The translations under genes were made by a program, and so were the position numbers. From Yersinia bercovieri ATCC 43970 (lineage in GTDB: Bacteria > Pseudomonadota > Gammaproteobacteria > Enterobacterales > Enterobacteriaceae): a DNA stretch of 64,000 nt. Positions 9,941 to 19,620 of the stretch are shown here, piece by piece (positions within the stretch are counted from its first letter, which is position 1; every line of letters starts with the position of its first letter). Under the pieces are notes generated by a model that was not told where the DNA came from, made no database searches, and worked only from the letters and a program-made list of their open reading frames with translations. The stretch spans positions 2,232,001 to 2,296,000 of the forward strand of contig NZ_CP054044.1 in assembly GCF_013282745.1 (NCBI RefSeq), given 5' to 3'.

Positions 9941-10869
9941 TGAAAACATATCTCTCCATGGAACAGCCCCATTTATCCGCCCCAGATCTCACTCGGCGCA
10001 GGCTACTCACCGCATTGGCCCTATCGCCATTACTGTGTTCATTACCCGGATGGGCGGTGAATCCGCCTAAAGCGGATAGTCGGCGTGTCGTTGCACTGGA
10101 GTGGCTGCCCACCGAGTTACTGCTCGCATTAGGGGTTACGCCCTATGGCGTAGCAGACACCCATAATTACCGGCTATGGGTTGAGGAGCCAGAACTGCCC
10201 GCCAGTGTCATTGATATTGGTCAGCGCACTGAGCCTAATCTGGAGTTACTTCAACAAATGGCACCGTCGTTGATCCTGATGTCGCAAGGTTTTGGCCCCT
10301 CACCGGAGATGCTCGCGCCTATCGCCCCTTCCATGAGTTTCGCCTTCAATGAAGAGGGCAGCTCGCCGCTGGCGGTGGGTAAGAACTCATTGCGTGCCCT
10401 GGGCGAGCGTTTGGGACTAGAGGCCGCTGCGGAGCAACATATCGCCGATTTTACCCACTTTATGCAGGCCGCCCGCCAGCGCTTTACTGATACCAGCAAG
10501 GCATCACTATTGATGTTTTCCCTATTGGACACCCGCCATGCACTGGTGGTCGGTCAAGGCAGCCTGTTTCAGGATGTTTTGAATGAATTGAACATTAAAA
10601 ATGCCTGGCAGGGAGAGACTAATCTCTGGGGCAGCACGGTGGTCGGTATTGAGCGTTTGGCGACGATAAAACCGGGGCAAGCCATCTGCTTTAGTCACGG
10701 AAATAGCGATATTTTACAGCAGGTTGCCCGCACCCCATTGTGGCGGTCGTTCTCCTTTGTCCGCCAAAATCAATTACGTATATTGCCGCCGGTGTGGTTC
10801 TACGGCTCGACGCTGTCCGCCATGCGTTTTGTGCGTCTTTTAGAGCCGGTGTGGGGTAAAGCCTCATGA
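9940..10869 (+). CDS. fhuD: Hydroxamate siderophore-binding periplasmic protein FhuD
   Basis: Binds ferric hydroxamates in the periplasm and hands them to FhuBC. The N-terminus carries TRRRLLTALALS, a twin-arginine-like motif in front of a short hydrophobic core, as in E. coli FhuD. The mature part shows VALEWLPTELLLALGV, TEPNLELL, NAWQGETNLWGST and VWFYGSTLSAMRFVR, all typical of the family. The 309-aa product is slightly longer at the N-terminus than the E. coli one. It overlaps fhuC by one base and fhuB by four, so the three genes are translationally coupled. Confidence 0.96.
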   Translation: MKTYLSMEQPHLSAPDLTRRRLLTALALSPLLCSLPGWAVNPPKADSRRVVALEWLPTELLLALGVTPYGVADTHNYRLWVEEPELPASVIDIGQRTEPNLELLQQMAPSLILMSQGFGPSPEMLAPIAPSMSFAFNEEGSSPLAVGKNSLRALGERLGLEAAAEQHIADFTHFMQAARQRFTDTSKASLLMFSLLDTRHALVVGQGSLFQDVLNELNIKNAWQGETNLWGSTVVGIERLATIKPGQAICFSHGNSDILQQVARTPLWRSFSFVRQNQLRILPPVWFYGSTLSAMRFVRLLEPVWGKAS

Positions 10870-12863
10870 TGGCAAAAACACTGCGTAAAAGCTGGCTGCT
10901 GCCCGCGGGATTACTGGGCTTGCTGCTGCTCATTGCCATTGCGTTGACACTGCATAACCTCAGCCAGTTATTACCGGCATCACTTTGGGGTGAAGCACTC
11001 TGGCAGCCCGACCCTGATGATGTGCATCAAATGTTATTCCATTACAGCCAGTTACCTCGTTTGGCCGTGGCGCTATTGACTGGGGCCGGGTTAGGGTTGG
11101 TGGGGGTGTTGTTCCAGCAAGTTCTGCGCAATCCACTGGCTGAACCGGCGACATTAGGGGTGGCCGCAGGTGCTCAGCTCGGCCTGACTATTGCTACATT
11201 GTGGATGCTACCCGGCGGTGAATTGACCCGCCAACTGGCAGCAATGGCCGGTGGTATCACTATTGGTCTGCTGGTCTTTGGTGTGGCATGGGGCAAACGA
11301 ATGTCACCTGTCACCCTGATTTTGGCAGGGCTGGTTCTCGGCCTTTACTGTAGCGCAGTCAGTAACTTACTGGCGCTGTTTAATTATGACCAGCTGCAAG
11401 GGCTGTTCTTGTGGAGCAGTGGGGCCTTGAACCAGCAGGACTGGAGCACGGTACAGTTTCTCCTGCCACGTTTGCTGATTACCGCGCTCTTAGCGGCGTT
11501 ACTGATCCGCCCATTAACTCTGCTCGGGCTGGATGATGGCGTCGCCCGTAATTTGGGGTTAGGTCTATCTCTGGCGCGCCTGAGTGCGCTGGGGCTGGCA
11601 ATCCTATTCAGCGCAATGTTGGTTAATGCGGTGGGTGTGATTGGATTTATCGGTTTATTTGCTCCTCTGCTGGCAAAAATTCTGGGGGCGCGGCGATTAT
11701 CACAACGCCTGATATTGGCACCACTATTGGGTGCATTGCTGCTGTGGGTGACTGACCAAGGCATTGTCTGGTTGGCGCAAGTTTGGCGGGAGATCCCAAC
11801 CGGTGCGGCGACGGCGCTGATTGGTGCGCCACTGCTATTATGGCTGCTACCTCGTTTGCACAGTGCCACCGCGCCGTCGATGGATTTTGGCGACAATGTT
11901 CCTGCCGAACGACAGCGTTTGGGGTTATGGATCAGCGCCGGTTTACTGCTGCTGCTGGCTGGATTGACGGTAGCGCTAATGTTTGGTCGCGATAGCCAAG
12001 GCTGGAACTGGATTAGTGGTGATGAGCTTCAGGCTCTACTGCACTGGCGCTGGCCACGGGTGTTAGCGGCGCTGGCGGCGGGTATGATGCTGGCAGTGGC
12101 AGGGACACTGATTCAAAAACTGACGGGTAACCCGATGGCTAGCCCAGAGGTATTGGGTATCAGCTCCGGTGCCTCTTTCGGTGTCGTGATTATGATGTTT
12201 ATCGTGCCAGGTAATGCGCTGGCATGGCTGCTACCTGCGGGGAGTTTGGGCGCGGCCACAACCTTATTGATGATACTGGTGGTGGCCGGGCGGGGCGGCT
12301 TCTCCCCCAGCAGAATGTTATTGGCGGGGATTGCGCTGAGTACCGCCTTTACTACGGTAATCACCATGTTGTTGGCCAGTGGTGACCCGCGCATGCACGG
12401 ATTGCTGGCGTGGATTTCCGGCTCCACCTATGCTGTTGATAGCTCGCAAGCATTGAGTACTGGCTTAATTGCCTTGTTGTTGATTGCACTGGCACCTCTG
12501 TGCCGCCGTTGGCTAATGATTCTGCCTTTGGGCAGTGTGACGGCCAGAGCCTTAGGTATCGCGCTGGCACCTAGCCGGTTAGCTATTTTGCTCTTGGCGG
12601 CGACCATGACGGCGGCGGCTACGCTGACAGTAGGGCCATTGAGCTTTGTCGGGCTGATGGCGCCTCATATGGCCCGCATGTTGGGCTTCCGACGTGCTAT
12701 CCCGCAGCTGTTTATTGCCGCTATCTTGGGCGGCTTATTGATGGTATTTGCCGATTGGTGCGGGCGGATGCTGCTGTTCCCGAACCAGATCCCTGCCGGA
12801 TTGCTGGCAACCTTTATTGGCGCCCCCTATTTTGTTTACTTATTACGCAAACAGGGGCGGTAA
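10866..12863 (+). CDS. fhuB: Hydroxamate siderophore ABC transporter permease FhuB
   Basis: A double-length FecCD-type permease of the inner membrane: two homologous halves in one 665-aa chain, each with many hydrophobic helices. The repeated coupling segments are visible as GFIGLFAPLLAKILG in the first half and SFVGLMAPHMARMLG in the second, with NPLAEPATLGVAAGA and NPMASPEVLGISSGA as a matching pair. ATG 10866 overlaps the fhuD stop. A stem-loop follows the stop codon. Confidence 0.97.
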   Translation: MMAKTLRKSWLLPAGLLGLLLLIAIALTLHNLSQLLPASLWGEALWQPDPDDVHQMLFHYSQLPRLAVALLTGAGLGLVGVLFQQVLRNPLAEPATLGVAAGAQLGLTIATLWMLPGGELTRQLAAMAGGITIGLLVFGVAWGKRMSPVTLILAGLVLGLYCSAVSNLLALFNYDQLQGLFLWSSGALNQQDWSTVQFLLPRLLITALLAALLIRPLTLLGLDDGVARNLGLGLSLARLSALGLAILFSAMLVNAVGVIGFIGLFAPLLAKILGARRLSQRLILAPLLGALLLWVTDQGIVWLAQVWREIPTGAATALIGAPLLLWLLPRLHSATAPSMDFGDNVPAERQRLGLWISAGLLLLLAGLTVALMFGRDSQGWNWISGDELQALLHWRWPRVLAALAAGMMLAVAGTLIQKLTGNPMASPEVLGISSGASFGVVIMMFIVPGNALAWLLPAGSLGAATTLLMILVVAGRGGFSPSRMLLAGIALSTAFTTVITMLLASGDPRMHGLLAWISGSTYAVDSSQALSTGLIALLLIALAPLCRRWLMILPLGSVTARALGIALAPSRLAILLLAATMTAAATLTVGPLSFVGLMAPHMARMLGFRRAIPQLFIAAILGGLLMVFADWCGRMLLFPNQIPAGLLATFIGAPYFVYLLRKQGR

Positions 12864-12881
12864 AGACTTATTTGCACCGTC

Positions 12882-12915
12882 ATCAGCTTCAGTTAAGGAT
12901 AACTGAGGCTGATGT
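12882..12915 (+). terminator. Stem-loop after fhuB
   Basis: Fifteen bases at 12882-12896 pair with 12901-12915, with one G-T wobble, around a four-base AGGA loop, nineteen bases after the fhuB stop. No U run follows, so it may stabilise the mRNA end or act as a weak terminator. Confidence 0.5.
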
Positions 12916-13267
12916 CAGAGACATCCATGGGCATATTCCAATAATATGCGCTATAAAATAGTAAATGAGCAGGTAATATCACTCTATAGCTAATGGTTAT
13001 ATTTGAAATAAAGAAAAACAAAAATCACATATTAAAAATAAGAGTGCTAATTATTTTCTAATGCGGTTTAGCTTGAATGCTGAAATAAATATATTGTACA
13101 TCAAGTATTCTATGGTAATGTCAAACGCCAGATAAATTTTCATCAGCTATTAGCCTGTTGTTTTGTGGTTGATTACTACTCTTTTATGACTATTTATATT
13201 TGATATAAATACTTTTTTTATCTGGTCATCTTAGCCGTTAGTAACAATTATATTAGAGGGAAATAAT
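12916..13267. other. AT-rich intergenic stretch before the small membrane ORF
   Basis: This gap is visibly richer in A and T than its neighbours and has no convincing ORF, tRNA or repeat. It presumably holds the promoter of the 94-aa ORF at 13268. The composition is typical of H-NS-bound regions, but no specific site can be named. Confidence 0.5.
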
Positions 13268-13552
13268 ATGACTGAACTAAACTGTGAGGAAAGTAAGTCA
13301 CTCCCATACTCTAAGTCAGCCCTATACTCTGTTGATAACAAAGGAATAGCTAAAGTTGTGCTAGCCTATAGTCTACTGGTCGTCGGTCTTGGGGTCATAC
13401 TCAATTCTGATCTGTTTTTTGGTTATTTAGGGATGCTTACTGACACCGTTCAGCCCGTAATAAATAACATGACAAACCATTGTCCTGTTGAAGTTAAAAT
13501 GCCTGTTATTCCCATGGGGCCAAGTTGGAATGGTAGTGGCGGTAATATTTAA
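13268..13552 (+). CDS. Small putative membrane protein, unknown
   Basis: I do not recognise this 94-aa product. It has a charged, Ser-rich N-terminus of about 27 residues, one clear hydrophobic segment (VVLAYSLLVVGLGVIL, about residues 29-44), a shorter hydrophobic patch (LFFGYLGML) and a Gly/Pro/Asn-rich tail ending GPSWNGSGGNI. Two Cys are present, one on each side of the membrane segment. AGAGGG nine bases before the ATG is a good ribosome site and argues that the frame is real. It sits alone in AT-rich DNA between the fhu operon and hemL, both conserved neighbours in E. coli, so it is an insertion. No export, toxin or immunity partner is seen beside it. Confidence 0.6.
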   Translation: MTELNCEESKSLPYSKSALYSVDNKGIAKVVLAYSLLVVGLGVILNSDLFFGYLGMLTDTVQPVINNMTNHCPVEVKMPVIPMGPSWNGSGGNI

Positions 13553-13668
13553 TCGCATCGACTGTCGGAACTAATTAGTAACCCTGAGTACGTTGATTTT
13601 GATTAAATAAGCCACTTGAATTTCCTCGTAAATATTAAATTTCTTTAATTTCATTTAATTTAACTTGT

Positions 13669-13698
13669 TAACCACCGCCTAATATTAGGCGGTGGTTA
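13669..13698. terminator. Bidirectional terminator between the small ORF and hemL
   Basis: A perfect 30-base palindrome: TAACCACCGCCTAAT followed at once by its reverse complement. It lies between the ends of two convergent genes and 16 bases from the hemL stop, so it probably ends both transcripts. Confidence 0.75.
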
Positions 13699-13713
13699 GT
13701 CAATTCACTGATA

Positions 13714-14994
13714 TTAAAGCTGGGCAAAGCAGCGACGTGCAGCATCCACACTCTTCTGGATATCTTCCTTGCTATGCGCCACTGACATAAAACCTGCTTC
13801 AAAAGCAGAAGGCGCCAGATAAACGCCCTCTTCCAACATCAGATGGAAGAAGCGCTTGAAGCGCTCAACATCGCAATTCATGACATCCTGATAGCAGGTC
13901 ACGGTTTGTGCATCGGTAAAGAAGATGCCAAACATGCCGCCGACGTGGTTAACCACCAGCGGAATATTCTCTGCTTTAGCGGCATGTAGCAGGCCTGTCG
14001 CCAGCGAGTCGGTCAGTTCAGTCAGGGTCTCATGGATACCCACCTGCGCAACTTCTGTCAGACAGGCAAAACCTGCGGCCATTGCGATGGGGTTACCGGA
14101 CAGTGTACCAGCCTGATAAACCGGGCCTGTTGGTGCCAGTGCATCCATCACATCGCGGCGACCGCCGAAAGCACCGACTGGCATACCGCCACCGATGATT
14201 TTACCCAGACAGGTCAGATCAGGGGTAACATCGTAATAATCTTGCGCCCCGGCTAATGCCACACGAAAACCGGTCATCACCTCATCAATAATCAACAGCG
14301 CACCAAATTCGTCACACAGTGCGCGCAGGCCCGGCAGGAACTCTGGCAGTGGTGGCACGCAGTTCATGTTACCGGCGACGGGTTCGACGATAATACAGGC
14401 GATCTCTTGCGGATATTGCTCGAAAGCTTCGCGCACTGTGGCTAGATCGTTATAAGTGCAGGTCAGCGTGTGTTTAGCGAAATCAGCGGGTACGCCAGGC
14501 GAGTTGGGTTGGCCGAGTGTTAGCGCCCCGGAACCGGCTTTGACCAGCAGGCAGTCCGCGTGACCGTGATAGCAGCCTTCAAACTTGATAATTTTATCGC
14601 GACCGGTGAAGCCACGAGCCAGACGAATAGCACTCATGGTCGCCTCGGTGCCTGAGTTGACCATGCGCACCATATCCATGGTTGGCACTAAGTCGGTGAC
14701 CAACTTAGCCATTTTCACTTCCATCTCTGTTGGCGCACCAAAGCTCAAACCGCGCTCGACAGCTTCAATTACCGCCTGACGGATCGCCGGATGGTTATGG
14801 CCCAACACCATTGGCCCCCAAGAGCCGACATAGTCAATGTAAGCTTTACCATCTACATCAAATAAGTAGGCGCCATCAGCACGCTCAATAAATAGTGGGA
14901 CGCCACCAACCCCAGTGAATGCACGCACCGGGGAGTTAACCCCGCCTGGGATTAACTGTTTTGCCTGGGCATACAGATTTTCGGACTTACTCAT
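13714..14994 (-). CDS. hemL: Glutamate-1-semialdehyde 2,1-aminomutase
   Basis: Makes 5-aminolevulinate from glutamate 1-semialdehyde in the C5 route to heme and siroheme. The 426-aa product matches the family length. It shows [11 protein letters not shown], the [16 protein letters not shown] segment, [16 protein letters not shown], the PLP region [12 protein letters not shown] and the PLP-binding Lys in [20 protein letters not shown] lies seven bases before ATG 14994. It is convergent with the small ORF and divergent from clcA. Siroheme for the cysG and cysI products elsewhere in the window derives from this pathway. Confidence 0.98.
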   Translation of the reverse strand: MSKSENLYAQAKQLIPGGVNSPVRAFTGVGGVPLFIERADGAYLFDVDGKAYIDYVGSWGPMVLGHNHPAIRQAVIEAVERGLSFGAPTEMEVKMAKLVTDLVPTMDMVRMVNSGTEATMSAIRLARGFTGRDKIIKFEGCYHGHADCLLVKAGSGALTLGQPNSPGVPADFAKHTLTCTYNDLATVREAFEQYPQEIACIIVEPVAGNMNCVPPLPEFLPGLRALCDEFGALLIIDEVMTGFRVALAGAQDYYDVTPDLTCLGKIIGGGMPVGAFGGRRDVMDALAPTGPVYQAGTLSGNPIAMAAGFACLTEVAQVGIHETLTELTDSLATGLLHAAKAENIPLVVNHVGGMFGIFFTDAQTVTCYQDVMNCDVERFKRFFHLMLEEGVYLAPSAFEAGFMSVAHSKEDIQKSVDAARRCFAQL

Positions 14995-15298
14995 AAACTG
15001 GCTCCTGAATTGGGGTTGGCGATATTAGTATTGATGACATCGACGCTAATAACATCCGCCTTAGCAATAGAATAATGCTGCCCATTCTAAAGAACTGGCA
15101 GCGGTTATCAAATGATTGGGCATATTTAACCGCTAGCTTGCGCAGCGTGCCGCAAATCCAACTCGATACCATTCAAATAGCCTTACTGAGGCAGATCATT
15201 TCATCGGCGTTTAACCAAGCGCATCATGGGTAGCTAGACTAGACTTAGGCTACTGTTTATTTGTACTACTTATCATTTGGCTGAAAATCATACAAACC
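14995..15298. other. Divergent hemL/clcA intergenic region
   Basis: The 304-bp gap must contain the promoters of hemL and clcA. I see no convincing ORF, repeat or named operator in it. Confidence 0.5.
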
Positions 15299-16734
15299 AT
15301 GACTGATTCAACGCAAAATATCTCTTCCGAAGGCGAGACTAAACTCAAGCGTGGGCGCTTTATCCATGCTCTGGTTAACCGTGATAAAACCCCACTGATC
15401 ATTCTTATTATGGCGGGTGTTGTCGGGGTCGTGACGGGGTTACTGGGGGTCGCCTTTGACCGCGGTGTCGATTGGATTCAACAACAAAGATTAGCGACGC
15501 TGGCGAAGGTGGCAGATTCTGCCATTTTGGTATGGCCACTGGCATTTATTATGTCGGCGCTATTGGCGATGCTGGGCTATTTTCTCGTGCGTCGTTTTGC
15601 TCCTGAGGCCGGTGGTTCGGGGATCCCCGAGATCGAAGGCGCGATGGAGGAGATGCGCCCGGTGCGCTGGTGGCGGGTCATCCCCGTTAAGTTTATTGGC
15701 GGCCTTGGGACATTAGGGGCGGGCATGGTGTTAGGCCGTGAGGGGCCGATGGTGCAGATGGGGGGTAACAGTGGGCGCATGATTGTCGATATTTTCCGTC
15801 TGCGCAGCCCTGAAGCACGGCACTCATTATTGGCGACGGGTGCAGCAGCGGGTCTTTCTGCCGCCTTTAATGCCCCGTTAGCGGGGATTTTGTTCGTCAT
15901 TGAAGAGATGCGCTCGCAGTTCCGCTACAGTCTGGTCTCAATCAAAGCGGTATTTGTCGGGGTAATTACCTCAACCATTGTCTATCGCTATTTTAATGGC
16001 GAGCGCGCGATTATTGAGGTGGGTAAACTTGGTGATGTCCCGCTGAATACCCTATGGCTTTACCTCCTGCTCGGCACTATTTTTGGTGCGGTGGGCGTAA
16101 TGTTCAACGCCCTGATATTTCGCACGCAGGATCTGTTTATGCGCTTCCACGGTGGCGATTGGCGCAAGCTGGTGTTGATCGGTGGTTTATTGGGGGGATG
16201 TGCGGCCTGCTGGCATTGATTCATGGCGAGGCGGTGGGCGGCGGCTTTACATTAATTCCTATCGCGCTGGCCGGCAACTTCAGCATTGGTATGTTGATCT
16301 TCATCTTTGTTGCCCGAGTTATTACTACCTTGCTGTGCTTTGGTTCGGGTGCACCGGGCGGAATATTTGCCCCGATGTTGGCTCTGGGGACCATACTGGG
16401 CACCGCTTTTGGCCTATCTTGTGCACACTTTTTCCCAGAATATGGTATTGAGGCTGGAACCTTCGCTATCGCCGGGATGGGCGCACTGTTTGCCGCTTCA
16501 GTACGCGCACCATTGACTGGGTTGGTATTGGTGTTGGAAATGACCGATAATTATCAACTTATTTTGCCGATGATTGTTACCTGTCTGGGGGCGACATTAA
16601 TTGCCCAGTTTATGGGGGGTAAGCCCTTGTATTCAGCTATTTTGGCCCGCACTTTAGAGAGACAAGAACAAGCAGCATCTGCGGCAGCACAGCAACAACC
16701 GGTGGTTGAAAGTCATGCTCAAACAGGTAAGTAA
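15299..16734 (+). pseudogene. clcA: H+/Cl- exchange transporter ClcA, interrupted by a one-base frameshift
   Basis: ClcA exchanges two chloride ions for one proton and supports extreme acid resistance in E. coli. The first frame (to 16219) has the selectivity motif GGSGIPE, the gating-Glu motif GREGP and the internal proton Glu (EEMRSQFRY). The second frame (to 16734) has [16 protein letters not shown] and the central Tyr in GKPLYSAIL. They meet at a run of six G (16192-16197); a seventh G would restore [29 protein letters not shown] sequence and one 478-aa protein, the usual length. As read, translation ends after 306 residues, removing the second half of the transporter. The start lacks a clear ribosome site. 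It may be a true mutation or a base-call error. Confidence 0.9.
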
Positions 16735-16851
16735 TATATAACATTAGTCAGCAATACTTGAATGAACTACTCAGGTATTGGATAATTGATGCATAGATCA
16801 GGCTGCCATTGTAGTAACCTGCAACTCGAATATCGGTTGGGAGTGATGAGT

Positions 16852-17196
16852 ATGAGCGACGAAACAGTACTGCCCCTACAGTTTACCGAGGCAGCAGCTA
16901 AAAAAGTTAAGCTGCTGATTTCTGATGAGGAAAATCCAAATCTGAAGCTGCGGGTTTACATTACCGGTGGCGGATGCAGCGGGTTCCAGTATGGCTTTAC
17001 CTTTGATGATCAGATCAATGATGGTGATATGACCATTGAAAAACAAGGCGTTGAGCTGGTAGTTGATCCAATGAGTCTGCAATATCTGGTCGGCGGCGCA
17101 GTGGATTACACCGAAGGGCTAGAAGGTTCGCGCTTTGTCGTGACTAACCCGAATGCGAAGAGTACCTGTGGATGCGGTTCTTCCTTCAGTATTTAA
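16852..17196 (+). CDS. erpA: Iron-sulfur cluster insertion protein ErpA
   Basis: An A-type carrier that delivers Fe-S clusters to apo-proteins, including those of isoprenoid synthesis. The start at 16852 gives [19 protein letters not shown] and 114 aa, the E. coli length, with TGGGAG eight bases upstream; ATGs at 16846 and 16786 are less likely. The three ligand cysteines are present: [11 protein letters not shown] and the C-terminal [11 protein letters not shown]. The gene follows clcA as in E. coli. Two window genes for isoprenoids (ispD, ispF) belong to the pathway it serves, though IspG and IspH are its direct clients. Confidence 0.97.
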   Translation: MSDETVLPLQFTEAAAKKVKLLISDEENPNLKLRVYITGGGCSGFQYGFTFDDQINDGDMTIEKQGVELVVDPMSLQYLVGGAVDYTEGLEGSRFVVTNPNAKSTCGCGSSFSI

Positions 17197-17285
17197 ATTA
17201 CCCGTCCCCCTTGCTGAAACGCCAATGACTTTGGGTAATCGTTTTATCTCTACGTTGGAAATAAAGCTACCATCAAAATTTCGAT

Positions 17286-17321
17286 AAAAAAAACCGCAAC
17301 GTTGTGAGCTGCGGTTTTTTT
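17286..17321. terminator. Bidirectional terminator after erpA
   Basis: An A run, CCGCA, an 11-base loop, TGCGG and a T7 run form a hairpin that works on both strands. It lies 90 bases after erpA and just before the stop of the convergent small exported ORF. Confidence 0.85.
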
Positions 17322-17332
17322 ACATCTGCATC

Positions 17333-17635
17333 TTACCACTCTACAGTAATCAACTGCGCCATCTGACGAGTGCTGTTTTTACTAAGCAGCATGCCATCAG
17401 GAGCAATAAAGGTATGGCTGATTTTAGGTTCTGTAACCAATCCACCTCCTTTATGACATTGTATTGCTGGGTAATTCGCTTTTGAATCATGGGTGGTATC
17501 TACATTCTGATTCGATGATTTCACCTGGCAAGATGACACGATAGTCAGGCGTATATCTATTGTGCCGCTAAGCCCCTGAGCTAGCGACGAACTGGCAAAA
17601 AATACCAGCCAAAACATAAGAAAAATAGCTTTCAT
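17333..17635 (-). CDS. Small exported protein with fimbrial/spore-coat-U-like features
   Basis: The 100-aa product starts MKAIFLMFWLVFFASSSLAQG, a clear signal peptide with probable cleavage after SLA. The mature part begins SGTIDIRLTIVSSCQV and has a second Cys in AIQCHKGGG, ending QLITVEW. A first strand of the form GTI-x-hydrophobic with a Cys, plus an alternating hydrophobic last strand, recalls chaperone-usher pilins and spore coat U domain proteins; that similarity is my reading and is weak. No chaperone, usher or second subunit lies nearby. No strong ribosome site is visible before ATG 17635; a longer open frame upstream looks non-coding. Confidence 0.55.
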   Translation of the reverse strand: MKAIFLMFWLVFFASSSLAQGLSGTIDIRLTIVSSCQVKSSNQNVDTTHDSKANYPAIQCHKGGGLVTEPKISHTFIAPDGMLLSKNSTRQMAQLITVEW

Positions 17636-17687
17636 GATTTTAACTGCAGTTAAACTGTCGGTGTCCCATTTAGCCTGCCAAATGGGG

Positions 17688-17811
17688 ATATCCTTCTTAC
17701 TTGACGCCGCAGCGTTGTTAGCTGCTCTCACTCACCCAAATCACTGACTAGTGTCAGCTCATTGGGATTTATTCGTTTGCTGCCTAGCTGCAACGCCAAT
17801 TACTTTGGATA
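17688..17811 (-). repeat. ERIC element, tandem copy 1
   Basis: A 124-bp unit that, read on the minus strand, has the ERIC order of conserved blocks: GTTGCAGCTAGGCAGCAAAC, then GTCAGTGATTTGGGTGAGTG, then AGCAGCTAACAACGCTGCGG. ATATCC at one end and GGATAAT at the other act as terminal inverted repeats. It lies upstream of the small exported gene, downstream of yadS. Confidence 0.85.
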
Positions 17812-17937
17812 ATATCCTTCTTACTTGACGCCGCAGCGTTGTTAGCTGCTCTCACTCACCCAAATCACTGACTAGTGTCAGCTCATTGGGATTTATTCGT
17901 TTGCTGCCTAGCTGCAAAAGCAATAACTATAGATAGA
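17812..17937 (-). repeat. ERIC element, tandem copy 2
   Basis: A second ERIC element directly follows copy 1 in the same orientation. Bases 17812-17917 are identical to 17688-17793 (106 bases); the last 20 bases differ at several positions. The identity points to a recent tandem duplication. Confidence 0.85.
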
Positions 17938-18127
17938 TATCGGCTAATTATTTAAAAACTTGAAGATTTGAATCACATCAACACAAATGCTCTATCTTGA
18001 TTGATAGGATCATAAAGAGAGCTAATAGACTGGGTGAAAGTCTAAAAGTTCGGCGCTGAACCTAAAAAACCAGCGCATAGTACAAAAAATACGCTTTATT
18101 GCACAGGGAATCTTGCGAGGGCCGCTA

Positions 18128-18742
18128 TTAATGCTCAATTTCAAATGTTGGCAGTTTTAAGCGCCAGCGGATGGCGGCAAGGCGGATACCGAGTGTTATC
18201 ACCATCCCCAGCATCATTGCTTGCTGTAATGGCATGCCAAAAGTATAGAACGCTGTGGCATGGACAATGCCGCCAATGATGCAGGCGGTGGCGTAGATTT
18301 CAGTCCGCAGGATCATCGGGATCTCACGGGCTAATACATCGCGGATAATCCCGCCGCCGACACCGGTGATGACACCCATGCAGATAGCCACCAGTGGGCT
18401 GGCACCTGCAGCAAAGGCTTTATTGACGCCAATACCGACAAACACCGCCAAACCAATGGCATCAAGCACTGGCAGGATCCATTTTGGTGTTCGCCTCGGC
18501 TGACGTACCAGCAAAATAGTTGCCAGACAGGTTACCATCGCGACCACTAAATCGGTGGGATCTTTTACCCAAAATACCGGGCCATTGGCTAATGCCATAT
18601 CACGTATTGTGCCGCCCCCGACAGCCGTCACCACCCCCAAAACCAACACACCAAACGGGTCCATGCGCAACTTCCCCGCCAGCAATACACCAGAGATAGC
18701 AAATACCGCAGTACCTAAAATATCCAGCCAATAAACCAGCAT
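18128..18742 (-). CDS. yadS: TRIC-type inner-membrane cation channel family protein YadS
   Basis: A conserved membrane protein of the UPF0126/TRIC family. Prokaryotic TRIC proteins are trimeric potassium channels; the substrate of YadS has not been settled. The two internal repeats of the family are seen as TAVGGGTIRDMAL and TGVGGGIIRDVLAREIP, each on a kinked helix, in a seven-helix 204-aa protein. The start [19 protein letters not shown] at 18742 shares one base with the btuF stop, so the two are probably translationally coupled in an mtnN-btuF-yadS operon. Confidence 0.93.
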   Translation of the reverse strand: MLVYWLDILGTAVFAISGVLLAGKLRMDPFGVLVLGVVTAVGGGTIRDMALANGPVFWVKDPTDLVVAMVTCLATILLVRQPRRTPKWILPVLDAIGLAVFVGIGVNKAFAAGASPLVAICMGVITGVGGGIIRDVLAREIPMILRTEIYATACIIGGIVHATAFYTFGMPLQQAMMLGMVITLGIRLAAIRWRLKLPTFEIEH

Positions 18743-19620
18743 TAATGTGACTCCGCCACAGGGGATGGAAGACTGGCCATTTGTTGGCACAGCTGCTTAG
18801 CGGCCAGCAGAATACGTGGGCCAGCGCGATTAAACCAGTCCTCATTGAGGGTTATCACCGGTACAGCAAGCTGAGGCCGCCAAAAGGCGCTGATGCTCTC
18901 TGCCTGAGACTTATCACCACTCACCACAATAACTTGTGGCTGGCGGATCATCACTTGTTCGCGGCTCACCTGCGGCCAGGGAACCCGGCTGCCCGCAAAA
19001 ATATTCTCTCCACCACAGAGGGAAACTATCTCGCTCTGTAATGTATGCCCGGAACTGGTAAATAAGGGCTGTGTCCCAAATTGCAGAAAAGTACGTAATG
19101 GGGTTTGACGGGCATAGTGGCGGCGTAACTCCGCCACTTGCTGACGCAACTGCTCAGCGGCTCGATGGGCCTGCTCAGGATGAGGGCTGTACTGTGCCAA
19201 CTTATCCAGATCACCGGCTATTTGGTCAATATTTACCGGATCAGAATAGAAGATCGGAATGCCAAAAGAGGCCAGTTGATCCAGTGGGCGTTGTGGATTT
19301 CCGCCACGCCAGGCGAGGATCAAACTGGGCTTGAGTGCCAAAATACGCTCGACATTTACCCCTTGCCACGATGCCACATGTTCCAGTTTCTTTGCCGCTT
19401 CGGGATAATCGGAGTAAGCACTTACAGCAACCAGCTTATCCCCCAATCCAGCGGCATAGGCCAGCTCAGTCGTGCTGGGCGACAGACTGATAATCCGCTC
19501 TGCTGCCAGTGCCTGCAAGGAGAACAGGCTAAGGGCAAACAGCCCGAGCAATAATAGGATAATTGCTCGGGGCAAGGTTATTGCAGCTCGCGCCAGGGGG
19601 GCAATACTGAACTGCCCCAT
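18742..19620 (-). CDS. btuF: Vitamin B12-binding periplasmic protein BtuF
   Basis: Captures cobalamin in the periplasm for the BtuCD importer. The 292-aa product has a long N-terminal basic stretch, a hydrophobic signal core ([20 protein letters not shown]) and the mature start [20 protein letters not shown]. The TroA-type fold features are clear: [26 protein letters not shown] and [13 protein letters not shown], two Cys and a Trp-rich binding lip ([12 protein letters not shown]). It abuts mtnN (one shared base) and yadS. Confidence 0.95.
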   Translation of the reverse strand: MGQFSIAPLARAAITLPRAIILLLLGLFALSLFSLQALAAERIISLSPSTTELAYAAGLGDKLVAVSAYSDYPEAAKKLEHVASWQGVNVERILALKPSLILAWRGGNPQRPLDQLASFGIPIFYSDPVNIDQIAGDLDKLAQYSPHPEQAHRAAEQLRQQVAELRRHYARQTPLRTFLQFGTQPLFTSSGHTLQSEIVSLCGGENIFAGSRVPWPQVSREQVMIRQPQVIVVSGDKSQAESISAFWRPQLAVPVITLNEDWFNRAGPRILLAAKQLCQQMASLPSPVAESH

